Of a DNA stretch of 64,000 bases, positions 34,660-42,943 are shown piece after piece (position 1 is the stretch's first letter; every line of letters starts with the position of its first letter). The notes under the pieces are model-generated. The model had not been told where the DNA came from, ran no database searches, and saw only the letters and a list, made by a program, of their open reading frames with translations. This DNA is from Flavobacterium foetidum (lineage in GTDB: Bacteria > Bacteroidota > Bacteroidia > Flavobacteriales > Flavobacteriaceae), in assembly GCF_004634245.1 (NCBI RefSeq), contig NZ_SJTF01000012.1, positions 124,001-188,000 on the forward strand, given 5' to 3'. The translations under genes and the position numbers were made by a program.

Positions 34660-34718
34660 TTAGCCCCGATTGAGCCGATATCCTCGTAATGAAATGGAGA
34701 GATATAGGCGAAAGCGGG
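34660..34718. repeat. REP-like element in the metH(N) leader
   Basis: Read on the minus strand, CCCGCTTTCGCCTATATCTCTCC...GGATATCGGCTCAATCGGGGCTAA belongs to the family at 7295-7358 and 19684-19753. Confidence 0.55.
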
Positions 34719-34826
34719 AACTATTGACTGCAAAAATGCGCCAATGATTCGCTCCTTCTACTGAATTGCTTCTGTAAATATTGTATGTTGTCTGGAAAAG
34801 TTTTGAGAAATACTGTATGTATTTGT

Positions 34827-34936
34827 GTTATCTATCTTTAATACTGGAAAATGTAAAAAGTAGAATTTAGCACCTTCTTTATAGTAAAGGGTTGCTAAGG
34901 TTTCATTGGGTCTGTCCCTCCGCCTTTCGTGATAAC
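34827..34936 (-). promoter_or_regulatory. SAM-I (S-box) riboswitch upstream of the metH(N)-metF genes
   Basis: The minus strand shows the S-box core in order: GTTATC (P1, 34931-34936), AAAGGCGGAGGGACAGACCC, AATGAAACCTTAGCAACCC, AAGAAGGTGCTAAATTCTAC, and the closing P1 arm GATAAC (34827-34832). The aptamer binds SAM. The stretch of about 300 nt from here to the metH(N) start holds repeats and no convincing U-tract terminator, so how it switches expression is unclear. Confidence 0.93.
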
Positions 34937-34959
34937 TGACAATAATTTTAAGAACAGTG

Positions 34960-34991
34960 CAAAGGTATGAAATAGGGTTTCGATTTGCAAA
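34960..34991 (-). promoter_or_regulatory. Promoter of the metH(N) riboswitch transcript
   Basis: On the minus strand, TTTG (34988-34991), 20 nt, then TACCTTTG (34960-34967). Transcription should start just before the P1 stem of the SAM-I aptamer. Confidence 0.7.
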
Positions 34992-34999
34992 TGTTTTTT

Positions 35000-35173
35000 T
35001 CTAAGGTTCTGAGGGGCTAAGATGCTAAGGTTCTAAGGTTTTTTTAGCTTCTGTTTTTCAAATATAGCGTGGTTTCAACCACAGGGAACGTATTGTTTTC
35101 ATTCCCATTGATTATTCGTTGCGTCTATTCGTTGCGTTTCAGTGGTTGAAACCACTGGCTATGTTCGACTTCT
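35000..35173. repeat. CTAAGnTnCTAAG-type repeat and an inverted GTGGTTTCAACCAC pair
   Basis: From 35000 to 35045 there are short tandem units (AAGGTTCTGAGGGGCTAAG). From about 35060 to 35166 AATATAGC-GTGGTTTCAACCAC-AGGGAACG is mirrored by GTGGTTGAAACCAC-TGGCTATGTT, a REPIN-like pair. There is no gene here. Confidence 0.6.
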
Positions 35174-35213
35174 AAAAAATAAAGCTCAAACTTTATAATA
35201 AGCTGAGCTTTAT
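35174..35213 (-). terminator. Terminator of the ParE-like toxin gene
   Basis: On the minus strand, AATAAAGCTCAG...TTTGAGCTTTATTTTTT forms a stem with a T tract, about 6 nt past the toxin stop. Confidence 0.7.
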
Positions 35214-35218
35214 TCTTT

Positions 35219-35512
35219 TTAGTGTTTAGGCTTTTGTTTGGTTCCTCTAAAATTGATAATTGTTATGATATTGGATTCTTTGTCAATGCTGTAAATCAAA
35301 TAATTGTTTTTGTCTACAATAGCTTTATGCAGAGAAGTATTTCTCTCGGATTTTGGAAATTGATTTGGGTTGAGATTGATTTGGTTTATTACTTGCTGGA
35401 TTTTATTTTCTAAGTTTAAAATTTCCTTTTGTGTCCATTTTGCTTCAAGATAATCAACAACTTTATTAAATCCTTTTACGGCTTGTTTTGTCCATATAAA
35501 TTTTAATGCCAT
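35219..35512 (-). CDS. ParE/RelE superfamily toxin
   Basis: A protein of 97 aa. The plan ALKFIWTKQAVKGFNKVVDYLEAKWTQKEI, NPNQFPKSERNTSLHKAIVDKNNYLIYSIDKE, IITIINFRGTKQKP is that of ParE-type toxins, where the helix hairpin comes first and the final strands carry Arg and Phe/Tyr residues. The antitoxin gene overlaps its start by 10 nt and lies upstream, the normal antitoxin-first order. ParE members attack gyrase whereas RelE members cleave mRNA; the sequence alone does not decide. Confidence 0.83.
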   Translation of the reverse strand: MALKFIWTKQAVKGFNKVVDYLEAKWTQKEILNLENKIQQVINQINLNPNQFPKSERNTSLHKAIVDKNNYLIYSIDKESNIITIINFRGTKQKPKH

Positions 35513-35730
35513 TTCGAAAATCTTTTCATAACATCTTCGTGGCTTATAACTTCTCCTTTTTCAGCTTGGTCTAGTCCAATCTGGATTTCGATTTTCTCTG
35601 ATTCTGATAATTCACTAAACCAATCACTTTGATTTGCTTTCAAAACCAATTCAAGTTTTTCTAAAACACGCTCGTCTTCTACCTTTACCAACTCCTGAAT
35701 AAACTGATATTTTCTAGCTTCTAAATTCAT
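35503..35730 (-). CDS. Antitoxin partner of the ParE-like toxin
   Basis: A small acidic protein of 75 aa from ATG 35730 (MNLEARKYQFIQELVKVEDE). The N-terminal half is helical, and the C-terminal half (SESEKIEIQIGLDQAEKGEVISHEDVMKRFSKWH) is of the type found in Bacteroidota antitoxins paired with ParE/RelE: the GLDQAEKGEVISHEDVM motif is characteristic. It overlaps the toxin gene by 10 nt, so the two are translationally coupled. No separate DNA-binding domain is obvious. Confidence 0.82.
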   Translation of the reverse strand: MNLEARKYQFIQELVKVEDERVLEKLELVLKANQSDWFSELSESEKIEIQIGLDQAEKGEVISHEDVMKRFSKWH

Positions 35731-35754
35731 GATAATCAAAATTTATAAACAAAG

Positions 35755-35998
35755 ATAAGATTTTTTTAGGTTCTGAGATGCCAAGGTTCTAATGGGCTAC
35801 ATTTAAAGATTGACCCTTGTTATTCAAATATAGCCTGTGTTTTATACATTTTTTGATATATTGTTCAGCTCCGGAGGAGTATAATATTTATAGAAAAACA
35901 ATTAGCACAACGCAAAAGCTCCAACGGAGCGACATATATTTCGCTCCGACGGAGCTCTATGAAAACGAAAACATTTCATCCCTCTGGGATTCTGCGTG
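35755..35998. repeat. Intergenic repeat cluster (GCTCCGGAGGAG / GCTCCAACGGAGC)
   Basis: The region holds AATATAGC, then three short GC-rich palindromes (GCTCCGGAGGAG, GCTCCAACGGAGC, CGCTCCGACGGAGC) over about 35866-35957. This is a dispersed Flavobacterium-type repeat with no coding content. Confidence 0.6.
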
Positions 35999-36003
35999 AT
36001 GAA

Positions 36004-36037
36004 CAAAAAAAGCCCAAACATCTATGGTTTGAGCTTT
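36004..36037 (-). terminator. Terminator downstream of the 44-aa gene
   Basis: On the minus strand, AAGCTCAAAC-N8-GTTTGGGCTTTTTTTG. Confidence 0.75.
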
Positions 36038-36100
36038 TCTATCTTTCTAATTCTTCACTCAAAAAAAAGAGTGTATAGGGCAGAAAATCAAATGCTTTGT

Positions 36101-36235
36101 TTAAAAACTTCTGTCCCATTTTAGAAATGTATCAATGACTTCTTGATGATCCGTAAATTCATTATCTGTCATATTCATCTCATTGTCAATTTTTGCCTTT
36201 TCTTCGAGTAGTTGTTCTTCATTCCAATTGTTCAT
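36101..36235 (-). CDS. Small acidic hypothetical protein (44 aa)
   Basis: An open frame from ATG 36235 to TAA 36101 that begins MNNWNEEQLLEEKAKIDNEM and ends FLKWDRSF. It is strongly charged (Glu/Asp-rich) and should be helical, with two Trp residues. It has its own terminator at 36004-36037 and lies in a repeat-rich gap of about 870 nt. No family is recognised; codon use and the terminator support a real gene. Confidence 0.5.
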   Translation of the reverse strand: MNNWNEEQLLEEKAKIDNEMNMTDNEFTDHQEVIDTFLKWDRSF

Positions 36236-36520
36236 AATAGATAATTTATTTAATACTTTCTTAAAGTTAACATTTTATACTGGTTATTCAAATACTGAAA
36301 ACCATTTTTTTTATTTTTAATACAAAGCTACTAAGCTTCTAAAGGATTAATATTAACTTGAAGTTGCTAAGATGTTAAGCTTATAAGATGCTTTTATTGA
36401 AGATGTTTCAACAATGCAGTCGTAGTATTGGAATTAATTACATTTTTCTGATTTATTAAAATGTGAATAATCAGTAATAAAAATTGAAATTCCTGTTTGA
36501 AATCACGCACAATTTTATAC
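36236..36520. other. AT-rich gap, no gene seen
   Basis: About 285 nt of AT-rich DNA. Short CTAAGCTTCTAAAGG / GCTAAGATGTTAAGC units lie at about 36327-36390, the family also seen at 35000-35045 and 36560-36602. No ORF or RNA is recognised. Confidence 0.5.
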
Positions 36521-36553
36521 AAAAAAAAGCCCAAACTAAAAGTTTGAGCTTTC
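36521..36553 (-). terminator. Terminator of the sulfate-assimilation operon
   Basis: On the minus strand, AAAGCTCAAACT-N4-AGTTTGGGCTTTTTTTT, 50 nt beyond the last gene of the operon. Confidence 0.85.
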
Positions 36554-36603
36554 TATATAAAAAACCTTAGAACCTCAGTTCCTTAGAACCTCAGCACCTC
36601 AGA

Positions 36604-37656
36604 TTAAACTATCGCCTTCACAACTGCCTTCGGCGCCTCTTTACGAGTTCCGTCGAAACCGTCTACACCAGAAACTGTTGTATATTTCAATACGCATTTT
36701 TTACCTGGGTTGATGATTGAGTAAGCAGCTTGGCACATTAAAGTTGCTTCGTGGAAACCGCAAAGGATTAACTTTAATTTTCCTGGATATGTGTTTACGT
36801 CTCCAATGGCGAAGATTCCCGGAATGTTAGTTTGGTAATCTAATGCATTGTTTACTTTAATAGCATTTTTCTCGATTTCTAATCCCCAGTCTCCAATTGG
36901 ACCTAATTTTGGTGTTAATCCGAAAAGTGGAATGAAATAGTCGCATTCGATTTTACGGTGTGCTCCGTTTTCTTCGATGTCTAATGACTCTACGTGCTCA
37001 GCACCGTTGATTCCAACAACTTCTGCAGGAGTGATTAATTTGATTTTTCCTGCTGATTTTAATTCCTGTACTTTTTCTACAGAATCTAAAGCTCCTCTGA
37101 ATTCGTTTCTTCTGTGGATTAAAGTTACTTCTGAAGCTACGTTTGCCAAGAAAATTGACCAGTCTAACGCTGAGTCTCCTCCTCCTGCAATTACAACTCT
37201 TTTATCTCTGAATTTCTCAGGATTTTTGATGAAGTATTTTACTCCTTTATCTTCATAAAACTCGATATCTTCGATAAGTGGTTTACGAGGCTCGAAACTT
37301 CCTAATCCTCCAGCGATTGCGATAACCGGCGCGTGGAATTTAGTTCCTTTGTTTGAGGTTACAATGAATGTTCCGTCTTCTTGCTTTTCAACTGTTTCGG
37401 CACGTTCTCCTAAAGTAAATCCCGGCTCAAATTGTTTGATTTGCTCCATTAATCCGTCAACTAAATCTCCGGCTAATACTTCTGGGAATCCAGGAATATC
37501 ATAGATAGGCTTTTTAGGATATAACTCTGAAAGTTGTCCTCCTGGTTGTGGAAGTGCATCTAAAATATGGCATTTTAATTTTAACAATCCTGCCTCAAAA
37601 ACGGCAAATAAACCTGTTGGGCCTGCTCCAATTATAAGTATATCTGTTTTAATCAT
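36604..37656 (-). CDS. Ferredoxin-NADP reductase, thioredoxin-reductase type
   Basis: A flavoprotein of 350 aa from ATG 37656 (MIKTDILIIGAGPTGLFAVF); an upstream in-frame start at 37719 is rejected. The FAD motif is GAGPTG at the N-terminus, the NADPH motif is VVIAGGGDSALDWS, and the C-terminal FAD motif is GIFAIGDVNTYPGK. The CxxC of thioredoxin reductase is absent, which marks the ferredoxin-NADP reductase branch. Its place at the end of the sulfate operon suggests it supplies reduced ferredoxin to the ferredoxin-type sulfite reductase encoded upstream. The call is secure as to family. Confidence 0.9.
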   Translation of the reverse strand: MIKTDILIIGAGPTGLFAVFEAGLLKLKCHILDALPQPGGQLSELYPKKPIYDIPGFPEVLAGDLVDGLMEQIKQFEPGFTLGERAETVEKQEDGTFIVTSNKGTKFHAPVIAIAGGLGSFEPRKPLIEDIEFYEDKGVKYFIKNPEKFRDKRVVIAGGGDSALDWSIFLANVASEVTLIHRRNEFRGALDSVEKVQELKSAGKIKLITPAEVVGINGAEHVESLDIEENGAHRKIECDYFIPLFGLTPKLGPIGDWGLEIEKNAIKVNNALDYQTNIPGIFAIGDVNTYPGKLKLILCGFHEATLMCQAAYSIINPGKKCVLKYTTVSGVDGFDGTRKEAPKAVVKAIV

Positions 37657-37787
37657 TATGTTGTTGTTTATAATCATTCTTAATAACGCAAAGAAACGAA
37701 TAAATCCTTGTACTTTCAATGATTTTTATCATTAATTTCTTTCCGAAACTTTTTTACTCTTTATTTTTTAATTTAAAAATTCCGAAA

Positions 37788-37907
37788 CCATTGGATTGAA
37801 AACCAATGCTGTTATCATGTATACCGCGGATTAAAATCCAACGTTATTATCACGCGTACATCGGGTTGAAACCCGACGCTACAATATGAAACGTTCCTCC
37901 GGAACTC
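37788..37907. repeat. Repeat with CATCGGGTTGAAACCCGACGC unit
   Basis: Three short palindromes (CCATTGGATTGAAAACCAATG, GCGGATTAAAATCC, TCGGGTTGAAACCCGA) are followed by CTACAATATGAAACGTTCCTCCGG. The last part recurs at 43988-44035. Confidence 0.7.
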
Positions 37908-38492
37908 TTACAATTCCTTGTTTTTCAATGAATCGGTTATCTCATTCATTCTTTTAACCTTTTCTTCAAAATTACCTTTAAGCGTTTTTCTATATTCATT
38001 CAGATTCTCAACCATTTGATTGATATCTTCAGGAATTACTTCTTCGAAAAACTCACGCAATCTTTTTGCTGTTGTTGGTGATTTTCCATTTGTTGAAATG
38101 GCGATTTTTACATTTCCTTTTGTTACGATTCCGCCCAAATAATAATCGCATAAATCGGGTGTATCGGCTATATTGCAAATCAGATAACGCTTTCTGGCTA
38201 AATCGTAAACCTTTTTATTGACTTTCAAATCGTCTGTACAGGCAATTACCATGTGACGTTTTTTAAGCATTTTCTTTTTGAACTTCGACCTTGTCAATGT
38301 TATCGAAGGATGTTTTTCGGCCAGAACTTTTATTTCTAAATGAAATTCTTTTGCCACTACCTCAACATTTGCATTCGGACTTGACTTGAGCAAGAAAGAA
38401 AGCTTTTCCAGACCTACATTTCCTCCGCCTACAATCAAGACATTTAAATTGTGAAGCTTTAGAAATATGGGATATAATTCGTTTTGTTCCAT
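37908..38492 (-). CDS. Precorrin-2 dehydrogenase/siroheme synthase-like (CysG N-terminal/Met8p type)
   Basis: A protein of 194 aa. The NAD-binding motif is VLIVGGGNVGLEKLSFLL; VIACTDDLKVNKKVYDLARKR and LCNIADTPDLCDYYLGGIVTKGNVKIAISTNGKSPTTA are typical of the CysG/Met8p dehydrogenase. It should oxidise precorrin-2 to sirohydrochlorin and possibly insert iron to give siroheme, the cofactor of the sulfite reductase two genes upstream. It is shorter than bifunctional CysG because the methylase is the separate cobA gene 156 nt upstream. The call is firm. Confidence 0.88.
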   Translation of the reverse strand: MEQNELYPIFLKLHNLNVLIVGGGNVGLEKLSFLLKSSPNANVEVVAKEFHLEIKVLAEKHPSITLTRSKFKKKMLKKRHMVIACTDDLKVNKKVYDLARKRYLICNIADTPDLCDYYLGGIVTKGNVKIAISTNGKSPTTAKRLREFFEEVIPEDINQMVENLNEYRKTLKGNFEEKVKRMNEITDSLKNKEL

Positions 38493-38648
38493 TTTAATTT
38501 AATTTCATCTAAACAAAATTATACCTTTTTGTTCTTTAATATATCTTTTTAAAAATTAAGAGCTTTTCTTAATTTTATTTTTACCATTATTAAGAAAGAT
38601 TAAGCATCGCTTTATTAACTTCATGCTCTTAATGGTTAAATTCTAAAG

Positions 38649-39422
38649 TTATCTTGCGATTTCTTTTGATAGAAATTCTTCGTAAAAACCTTTTAACTTG
38701 TTGCTTTCACGGACAACTTCGCCTAAAACAATAATTGCCGGAGAACCTAATTCTTTTTGTTTTACAACTTCTAAAATCGAATCTACAGTTCCAACTCCCA
38801 CTTTTTCTTCTGCTGTTGTTCCGTTTTGGATGATGGCAACGGGTAAATTTCCTTTATCTTCTTTCTGAAACAAATCGATGATTTGAGGCAATTTGTGCAT
38901 TCCCATCAAAATCACAACGGTTGCAGATGATTGTGCCGCTAAAGCTACATCTGAAGATAATTTTCTATCTGAAGTTGTTCCCGTAATTGCCCAAAAGCTT
39001 TCTGAAACTCCACGTTTTGTAATCGAAATTCCCTGACTTGCCGGAACTGCAACTACTGATGAAATTCCCGGAACCATAATGGTTTCGATTCCGAAACTTT
39101 CTGCAAAATCAACTTCCTCTCCGCCTCTTCCAAAAATAAACGGGTCTCCACCTTTTAATCTCACCACGTTTCCGTATGTCAGCGCATTATCTACAATCAA
39201 CTGATTGATTTGCTCCTGTGTGTAGGCATGATTTCCGATTCTTTTTCCAACAAAAATTCTAATGGCATTTTTGGGTGCATAATCCAGAATTTCCTCGTTG
39301 GCCAAAGCGTCGTATAAAACCACATTTGCTTCAGCCAATGCTTTTACAGCTTTGAGCGTCAGTAAATCGGGGTCGCCCGGACCTGCACCGACTAAAGTTA
39401 TTTTGGGTTTTATATTATGCAT
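38649..39422 (-). CDS. cobA: Uroporphyrinogen-III C-methyltransferase
   Basis: Adds two methyl groups from SAM to uroporphyrinogen III, giving precorrin-2 for siroheme. The protein is 257 aa. Markers are ITLVGAGPGDPDLLTLKAVKAL, VLYDALANEEIL, GKRIGNHAYTQEQIN, RLKGGDPFIFGRGGEE and VPGISSVVAVPASQGI. Its start codon overlaps the end of the sulfite reductase gene by 8 nt, so it is translationally coupled to it. No other cobalamin genes are nearby; the role here is siroheme for sulfite reduction. Confidence 0.94.
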   Translation of the reverse strand: MHNIKPKITLVGAGPGDPDLLTLKAVKALAEANVVLYDALANEEILDYAPKNAIRIFVGKRIGNHAYTQEQINQLIVDNALTYGNVVRLKGGDPFIFGRGGEEVDFAESFGIETIMVPGISSVVAVPASQGISITKRGVSESFWAITGTTSDRKLSSDVALAAQSSATVVILMGMHKLPQIIDLFQKEDKGNLPVAIIQNGTTAEEKVGVGTVDSILEVVKQKELGSPAIIVLGEVVRESNKLKGFYEEFLSKEIAR

Positions 39423-41505
39423 TTGCTAATTCCTGTGCTCTGAAAGTTTCGATTTTATCAAAGAAAACTACTGCCTGAGCAATGTAATCTTTAGCGAAAG
39501 CTTCAGATGGTTCATTTTTATTGATTTGGTAAACCAAGTCTTTAAAAGTTGAATTCAATTCGATTTTATTGGTATCGATAAAAATAGTATCAAACAAGTC
39601 TACGATTCCTGCGTGGTGATTTGTTTTTTGGTTTTCTGCCAATAACAATGCTTTTGCACCGTTTACAAATCCTGCGTAAGCATGGTAAATCGCATCTGAC
39701 CATTTTTTCTCGTCAAAAGATTCCTGAGCCAAAATCAATTTCTCTTTAGCCTCAAACAATAATGTCGCCACTAAATCGATTACCACTCCGGCACATTCTC
39801 CAACTCCAACTGCTTTTACGTAATTGTCTGCGTTACCCCAATCCACAAAATCAGCTTCTGTCAAATTGGTAACGTCTGCGAAAGGTTTTAAGATTTCGTA
39901 GAAATATTTTTCTCCTTTTAAGTCGTAATAGTTTAGGAATTTTTCTCCGTTTGCATTTGCATCAAAATCATTTAAGATGGTACGCAAAGCATCTGGTCCT
40001 CTACGGCTTGGAATTTTAATTACTTTGTCAGCAAAACGTCCTGCTCCGTTTCCTAATCTTCCTCCACCTAATAAAACTTGTAAAGCCGGAGCCACTACTT
40101 TTCCTGAGTTGATAGACATTCCCTGGAATCCAATTGCAGACATATTGTGCTGTCCGCAGGCATTCATACAGCCAGAAATTTTAATTTCGATTTCGCGGTT
40201 GTTTAAATACTGAGGATATTCTGTTTTTAAAACTCTTTCTAATTCTTCGGCAATACCAGTACTGCTTGCAATCCCCAAGTTGCAAGTATCGGTTCCTGGA
40301 CATGCCGTAATATCTCCAACTGAATTATATCCTAATTGAACAAAGTCAAGTTTGGCTAATTCTTGATAAAAGAAAGGTAAATTCTCTTCTTTTATGTTTC
40401 GTATTACAATATTTTGACGCAATGAAAAACGCAATTCATTTGCTCCGTAATTCTTGATTAAATCGGCTAATAATCTTGCTTTATCCGTATAAAAATCTCC
40501 TAATAAAACTTTGATTCCGATAGCATAATAACCGTCTTGTTTCTGCTTGATTACATTCGATTTTTTCCACGCTTCATACGCTTCTGTATCTTCGATTGTA
40601 ACTTGCGGAACTTCTAATAACGGCTCTGTAATTGGTCCGTCAAAAGCGGTTGTATCAATTTCGTATGTTTCAAAAGCGATGGCTTTTTTCTCTTTTTCAA
40701 CCAAATCAAGGAAAGCGTCTTTCCCCATTTCCTTGATTAAGAATTTCATACGTGCTTTCATTCTTTTGGCACGTTCTCCGTATCGGTCGAAAATACGAAT
40801 GATTCCTTCTGCTGTTGGAATAATTTCGTTTACGGGAACAAACTCCGAAAGCAATTCCGCATGTGCTGGCTGAGAACCTAAACCTCCACCAAACATGATT
40901 TTGAAACCTTTTTGTCCGTCTTTGATTTTCGGAATAAATCCTAAATCGTGTAAATAGCTCAAAGCGGTATCTTCGTCTGAAGAAGAGAACGAAATTTTGA
41001 ATTTACGTCCCATTTCCTGACAAATTGGGTTTCTTAACAAGTATTGAAAAAGTCCGTGTGCATAAGGCGAAACATCAAATGGTTCGTTTACATCAACTCC
41101 AGCCAATTCGCTTCCTGTAATATTTCTTACTGTATTTCCACAAGCTTCACGAAGCGTAATATCGTCTTTAGCCAAATCTGCCCAAAGCTCAGGAGTTCTG
41201 TCTAAGCTTACATAGTGAATCTGAATATCCTGACGTGTTGTAATATGCAAACGTCCTGTAGAATATTTGTCTGAAACTTGCGTGATACGTACTAATTGCT
41301 CGCTGGTTACTTTTCCATAAGGCAATTTGATACGAATCATCTGAACGCCTTCCTGACGCTGACCGTAGATTCCACGTGCTAAACGAAGACTACGAAAACG
41401 CTCATCATCAATTTTTCCTCCACGGAATAAGTGAATCTTTTTTTCTAATTCGATAATCTCCTTCTGAACTACCGGATTTTCTATTTCTGTTCTAAAACTT
41501 TCCAT
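39415..41505 (-). CDS. sir: Ferredoxin-type sulfite reductase with C-terminal HEPN-like domain
   Basis: Reduces sulfite to sulfide with six electrons. The protein is 696 aa from ATG 41505 (MESFRTEIENPVVQKEI); an upstream in-frame start adds a low-complexity NYKQSTTNYK tail and is rejected. Two ferredoxin-like and siroheme-binding halves are present. The 4Fe-4S and siroheme Cys lie in CPGTDTC (about 401-407) and CMNAC (about 446-450). After about residue 585 there is an extra helical region (KEKLILAQESFDEKKWSDAIYHAYAGF...) that looks like a HEPN domain, absent from plant-type Sir. Nitrite reductase is an alternative, but the operon is wholly for sulfate. A ferredoxin-NADP reductase closes the operon. 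Confidence 0.9.
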   Translation of the reverse strand: MESFRTEIENPVVQKEIIELEKKIHLFRGGKIDDERFRSLRLARGIYGQRQEGVQMIRIKLPYGKVTSEQLVRITQVSDKYSTGRLHITTRQDIQIHYVSLDRTPELWADLAKDDITLREACGNTVRNITGSELAGVDVNEPFDVSPYAHGLFQYLLRNPICQEMGRKFKISFSSSDEDTALSYLHDLGFIPKIKDGQKGFKIMFGGGLGSQPAHAELLSEFVPVNEIIPTAEGIIRIFDRYGERAKRMKARMKFLIKEMGKDAFLDLVEKEKKAIAFETYEIDTTAFDGPITEPLLEVPQVTIEDTEAYEAWKKSNVIKQKQDGYYAIGIKVLLGDFYTDKARLLADLIKNYGANELRFSLRQNIVIRNIKEENLPFFYQELAKLDFVQLGYNSVGDITACPGTDTCNLGIASSTGIAEELERVLKTEYPQYLNNREIEIKISGCMNACGQHNMSAIGFQGMSINSGKVVAPALQVLLGGGRLGNGAGRFADKVIKIPSRRGPDALRTILNDFDANANGEKFLNYYDLKGEKYFYEILKPFADVTNLTEADFVDWGNADNYVKAVGVGECAGVVIDLVATLLFEAKEKLILAQESFDEKKWSDAIYHAYAGFVNGAKALLLAENQKTNHHAGIVDLFDTIFIDTNKIELNSTFKDLVYQINKNEPSEAFAKDYIAQAVVFFDKIETFRAQELANA

Positions 41506-41582
41506 TTCTCTTAGTTTGTAGTTAGTTGTTGATTGTTTATAGTTGGTTGTTGACAGAAGAACTATCAACTAAAAACCACAAA

Positions 41583-42827
41583 CTATCTAATGAATCCTAC
41601 TCCTGCTGTTGTGTTTGTTGCTGTATCAATTAAGATGAAAGCTCCGTTTGATTTGTTTTCGTTGTAGGAATCAAAATATAACGGTTTGCTTAATTTGATT
41701 GTAACTTCCCCAATTTCGTTGATTGCTAATTGCGAAGCTTCTGTCGTTCCTGAATAATCTGTAGCAATAGTATTTTTAATGCTTTCTACTTTTGCTAAAA
41801 CTCTGTTGGTATTATGCTGTACCAAATATTTAGTTCCTGCAACCAGTTTTTTACTGTCCATCCAGCAAACTGTTGTCGTAATATCTTTTTCAATTTTTGG
41901 AAGCTCATCTGATTTTACAATCATATCACCTCTCGTTACATTGATATCATTTTCTAATTCAATTGTAATTGAAGAACCTGCTGTAGCTTCGTCAAATGTT
42001 TTATCGAAAAAGTGAATTTTAGTAATTGTCGATTCTGTTAAAGAAGGAAGAACTGTTACAGCATCTCCAACTTTAATTGAGTTTCCGTATAATTTTCCAG
42101 CGTATCCTCTAAAATCGTGGTATTCTTCTGTTTTTGGACGAATAACCGTCTGAACTGGGAAACGTGCTTTTCCTGCTTCGTAAACATCATGAGAATGCAA
42201 TCCTTCTAAATGTTCTAAAACTGTTTGACCATTATACCAAGGCATATTCTCCGATTTATCAACCACGTTTCCACCGTTGATTGCACTTAACGGAATATAG
42301 CTTACGTTTTGCTCTTTGAAAGTACTTTTCGCATTTAATGCCTCAAAATCAGCTTTGATTTTATTGAAAACTTCTTCTGAGTAATCTACTAAATCCATTT
42401 TGTTAATGGCAACGATTACTTCTTTCACTCTCAATAAATTATTGATGAAAAAGTGACGGTAAGTCTGCTCGATAACTCCTTTTCTAGCATCAATCAAAAT
42501 GATAGAAACCTGAGAAGTCGAAGCTCCTGTAACCATGTTTCTTGTATATTCCACGTGTCCTGGAGTATCGGCAATAATGTAACTTTTCTTTGCAGTCGAA
42601 AAATAAATGTGCGCAACGTCAATCGTTATTCCTTGTTCTCTTTCTGCTACTAATCCGTCAGTTGCCAAAGAGAAATCTAAATAATCGTATCCTTTTTGTT
42701 TACTGCTTTTTTCGATTGCTTCTATTTTATCAGTTGTCAACGATTTTGTATCGTACAATAATCTCCCGATCAAAGTACTTTTTCCGTCATCTACACTTCC
42801 TGCTGTTGCTATTTTTAAAACGTCCAT
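41583..42827 (-). CDS. cysN: Sulfate adenylyltransferase subunit 1 (GTPase)
   Basis: The EF-Tu-like GTPase that drives APS formation by CysD. The protein is 414 aa from ATG 42827 (MDVLKIATAGSVDDGKST). G1 is GSVDDGKST, G2 region GITIDVAHIYF, G3 DTPGHVEY, G4 NKMD. Beta-barrel domains 2 and 3 follow. It is not fused to an APS kinase (CysC), which fits the APS-type reductase encoded by cysH in the same operon. It lies between cysD and sir; the gap to cysD contains GGGGAGGG/CCCTCCCC repeats. Confidence 0.94.
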   Translation of the reverse strand: MDVLKIATAGSVDDGKSTLIGRLLYDTKSLTTDKIEAIEKSSKQKGYDYLDFSLATDGLVAEREQGITIDVAHIYFSTAKKSYIIADTPGHVEYTRNMVTGASTSQVSIILIDARKGVIEQTYRHFFINNLLRVKEVIVAINKMDLVDYSEEVFNKIKADFEALNAKSTFKEQNVSYIPLSAINGGNVVDKSENMPWYNGQTVLEHLEGLHSHDVYEAGKARFPVQTVIRPKTEEYHDFRGYAGKLYGNSIKVGDAVTVLPSLTESTITKIHFFDKTFDEATAGSSITIELENDINVTRGDMIVKSDELPKIEKDITTTVCWMDSKKLVAGTKYLVQHNTNRVLAKVESIKNTIATDYSGTTEASQLAINEIGEVTIKLSKPLYFDSYNENKSNGAFILIDTATNTTAGVGFIR

Positions 42828-42829
42828 AA

Positions 42830-42943
42830 GCCCCTCCCCAGCCCTCCCCAAAGGGGAGGGAGCTGGATTTATTTTTAATTAGTAAATATTTTTTTCTTTT
42901 TTAGTCCTCATAATAATTCCCCCCTTAGGGGGTTAGGGGGCTA
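42830..42943. repeat. GGGGAGGG-type repeat between cysD and cysN
   Basis: CCCCTCCCCAGCCCTCCCC-AAAGGGGAGGGAGCTGG and a second CCCCCTTAGGGGGTTAGGGGG unit lie at the two ends of the gap between genes. The GC-rich inserts are unlike the AT-rich neighbours. Confidence 0.7.

Noticed and set aside
35755..36100. Possible small gene in the GCTCCGGAGGAG-type repeat
   Set aside because: The only open frame (35817-35999) is made of dispersed repeat sequence.
41506..41568. Longer N-terminus for the sulfite reductase
   Set aside because: The extra residues (NYKQSTTNYK) come from a short intergenic direct repeat, and the family start fits ATG 41505.
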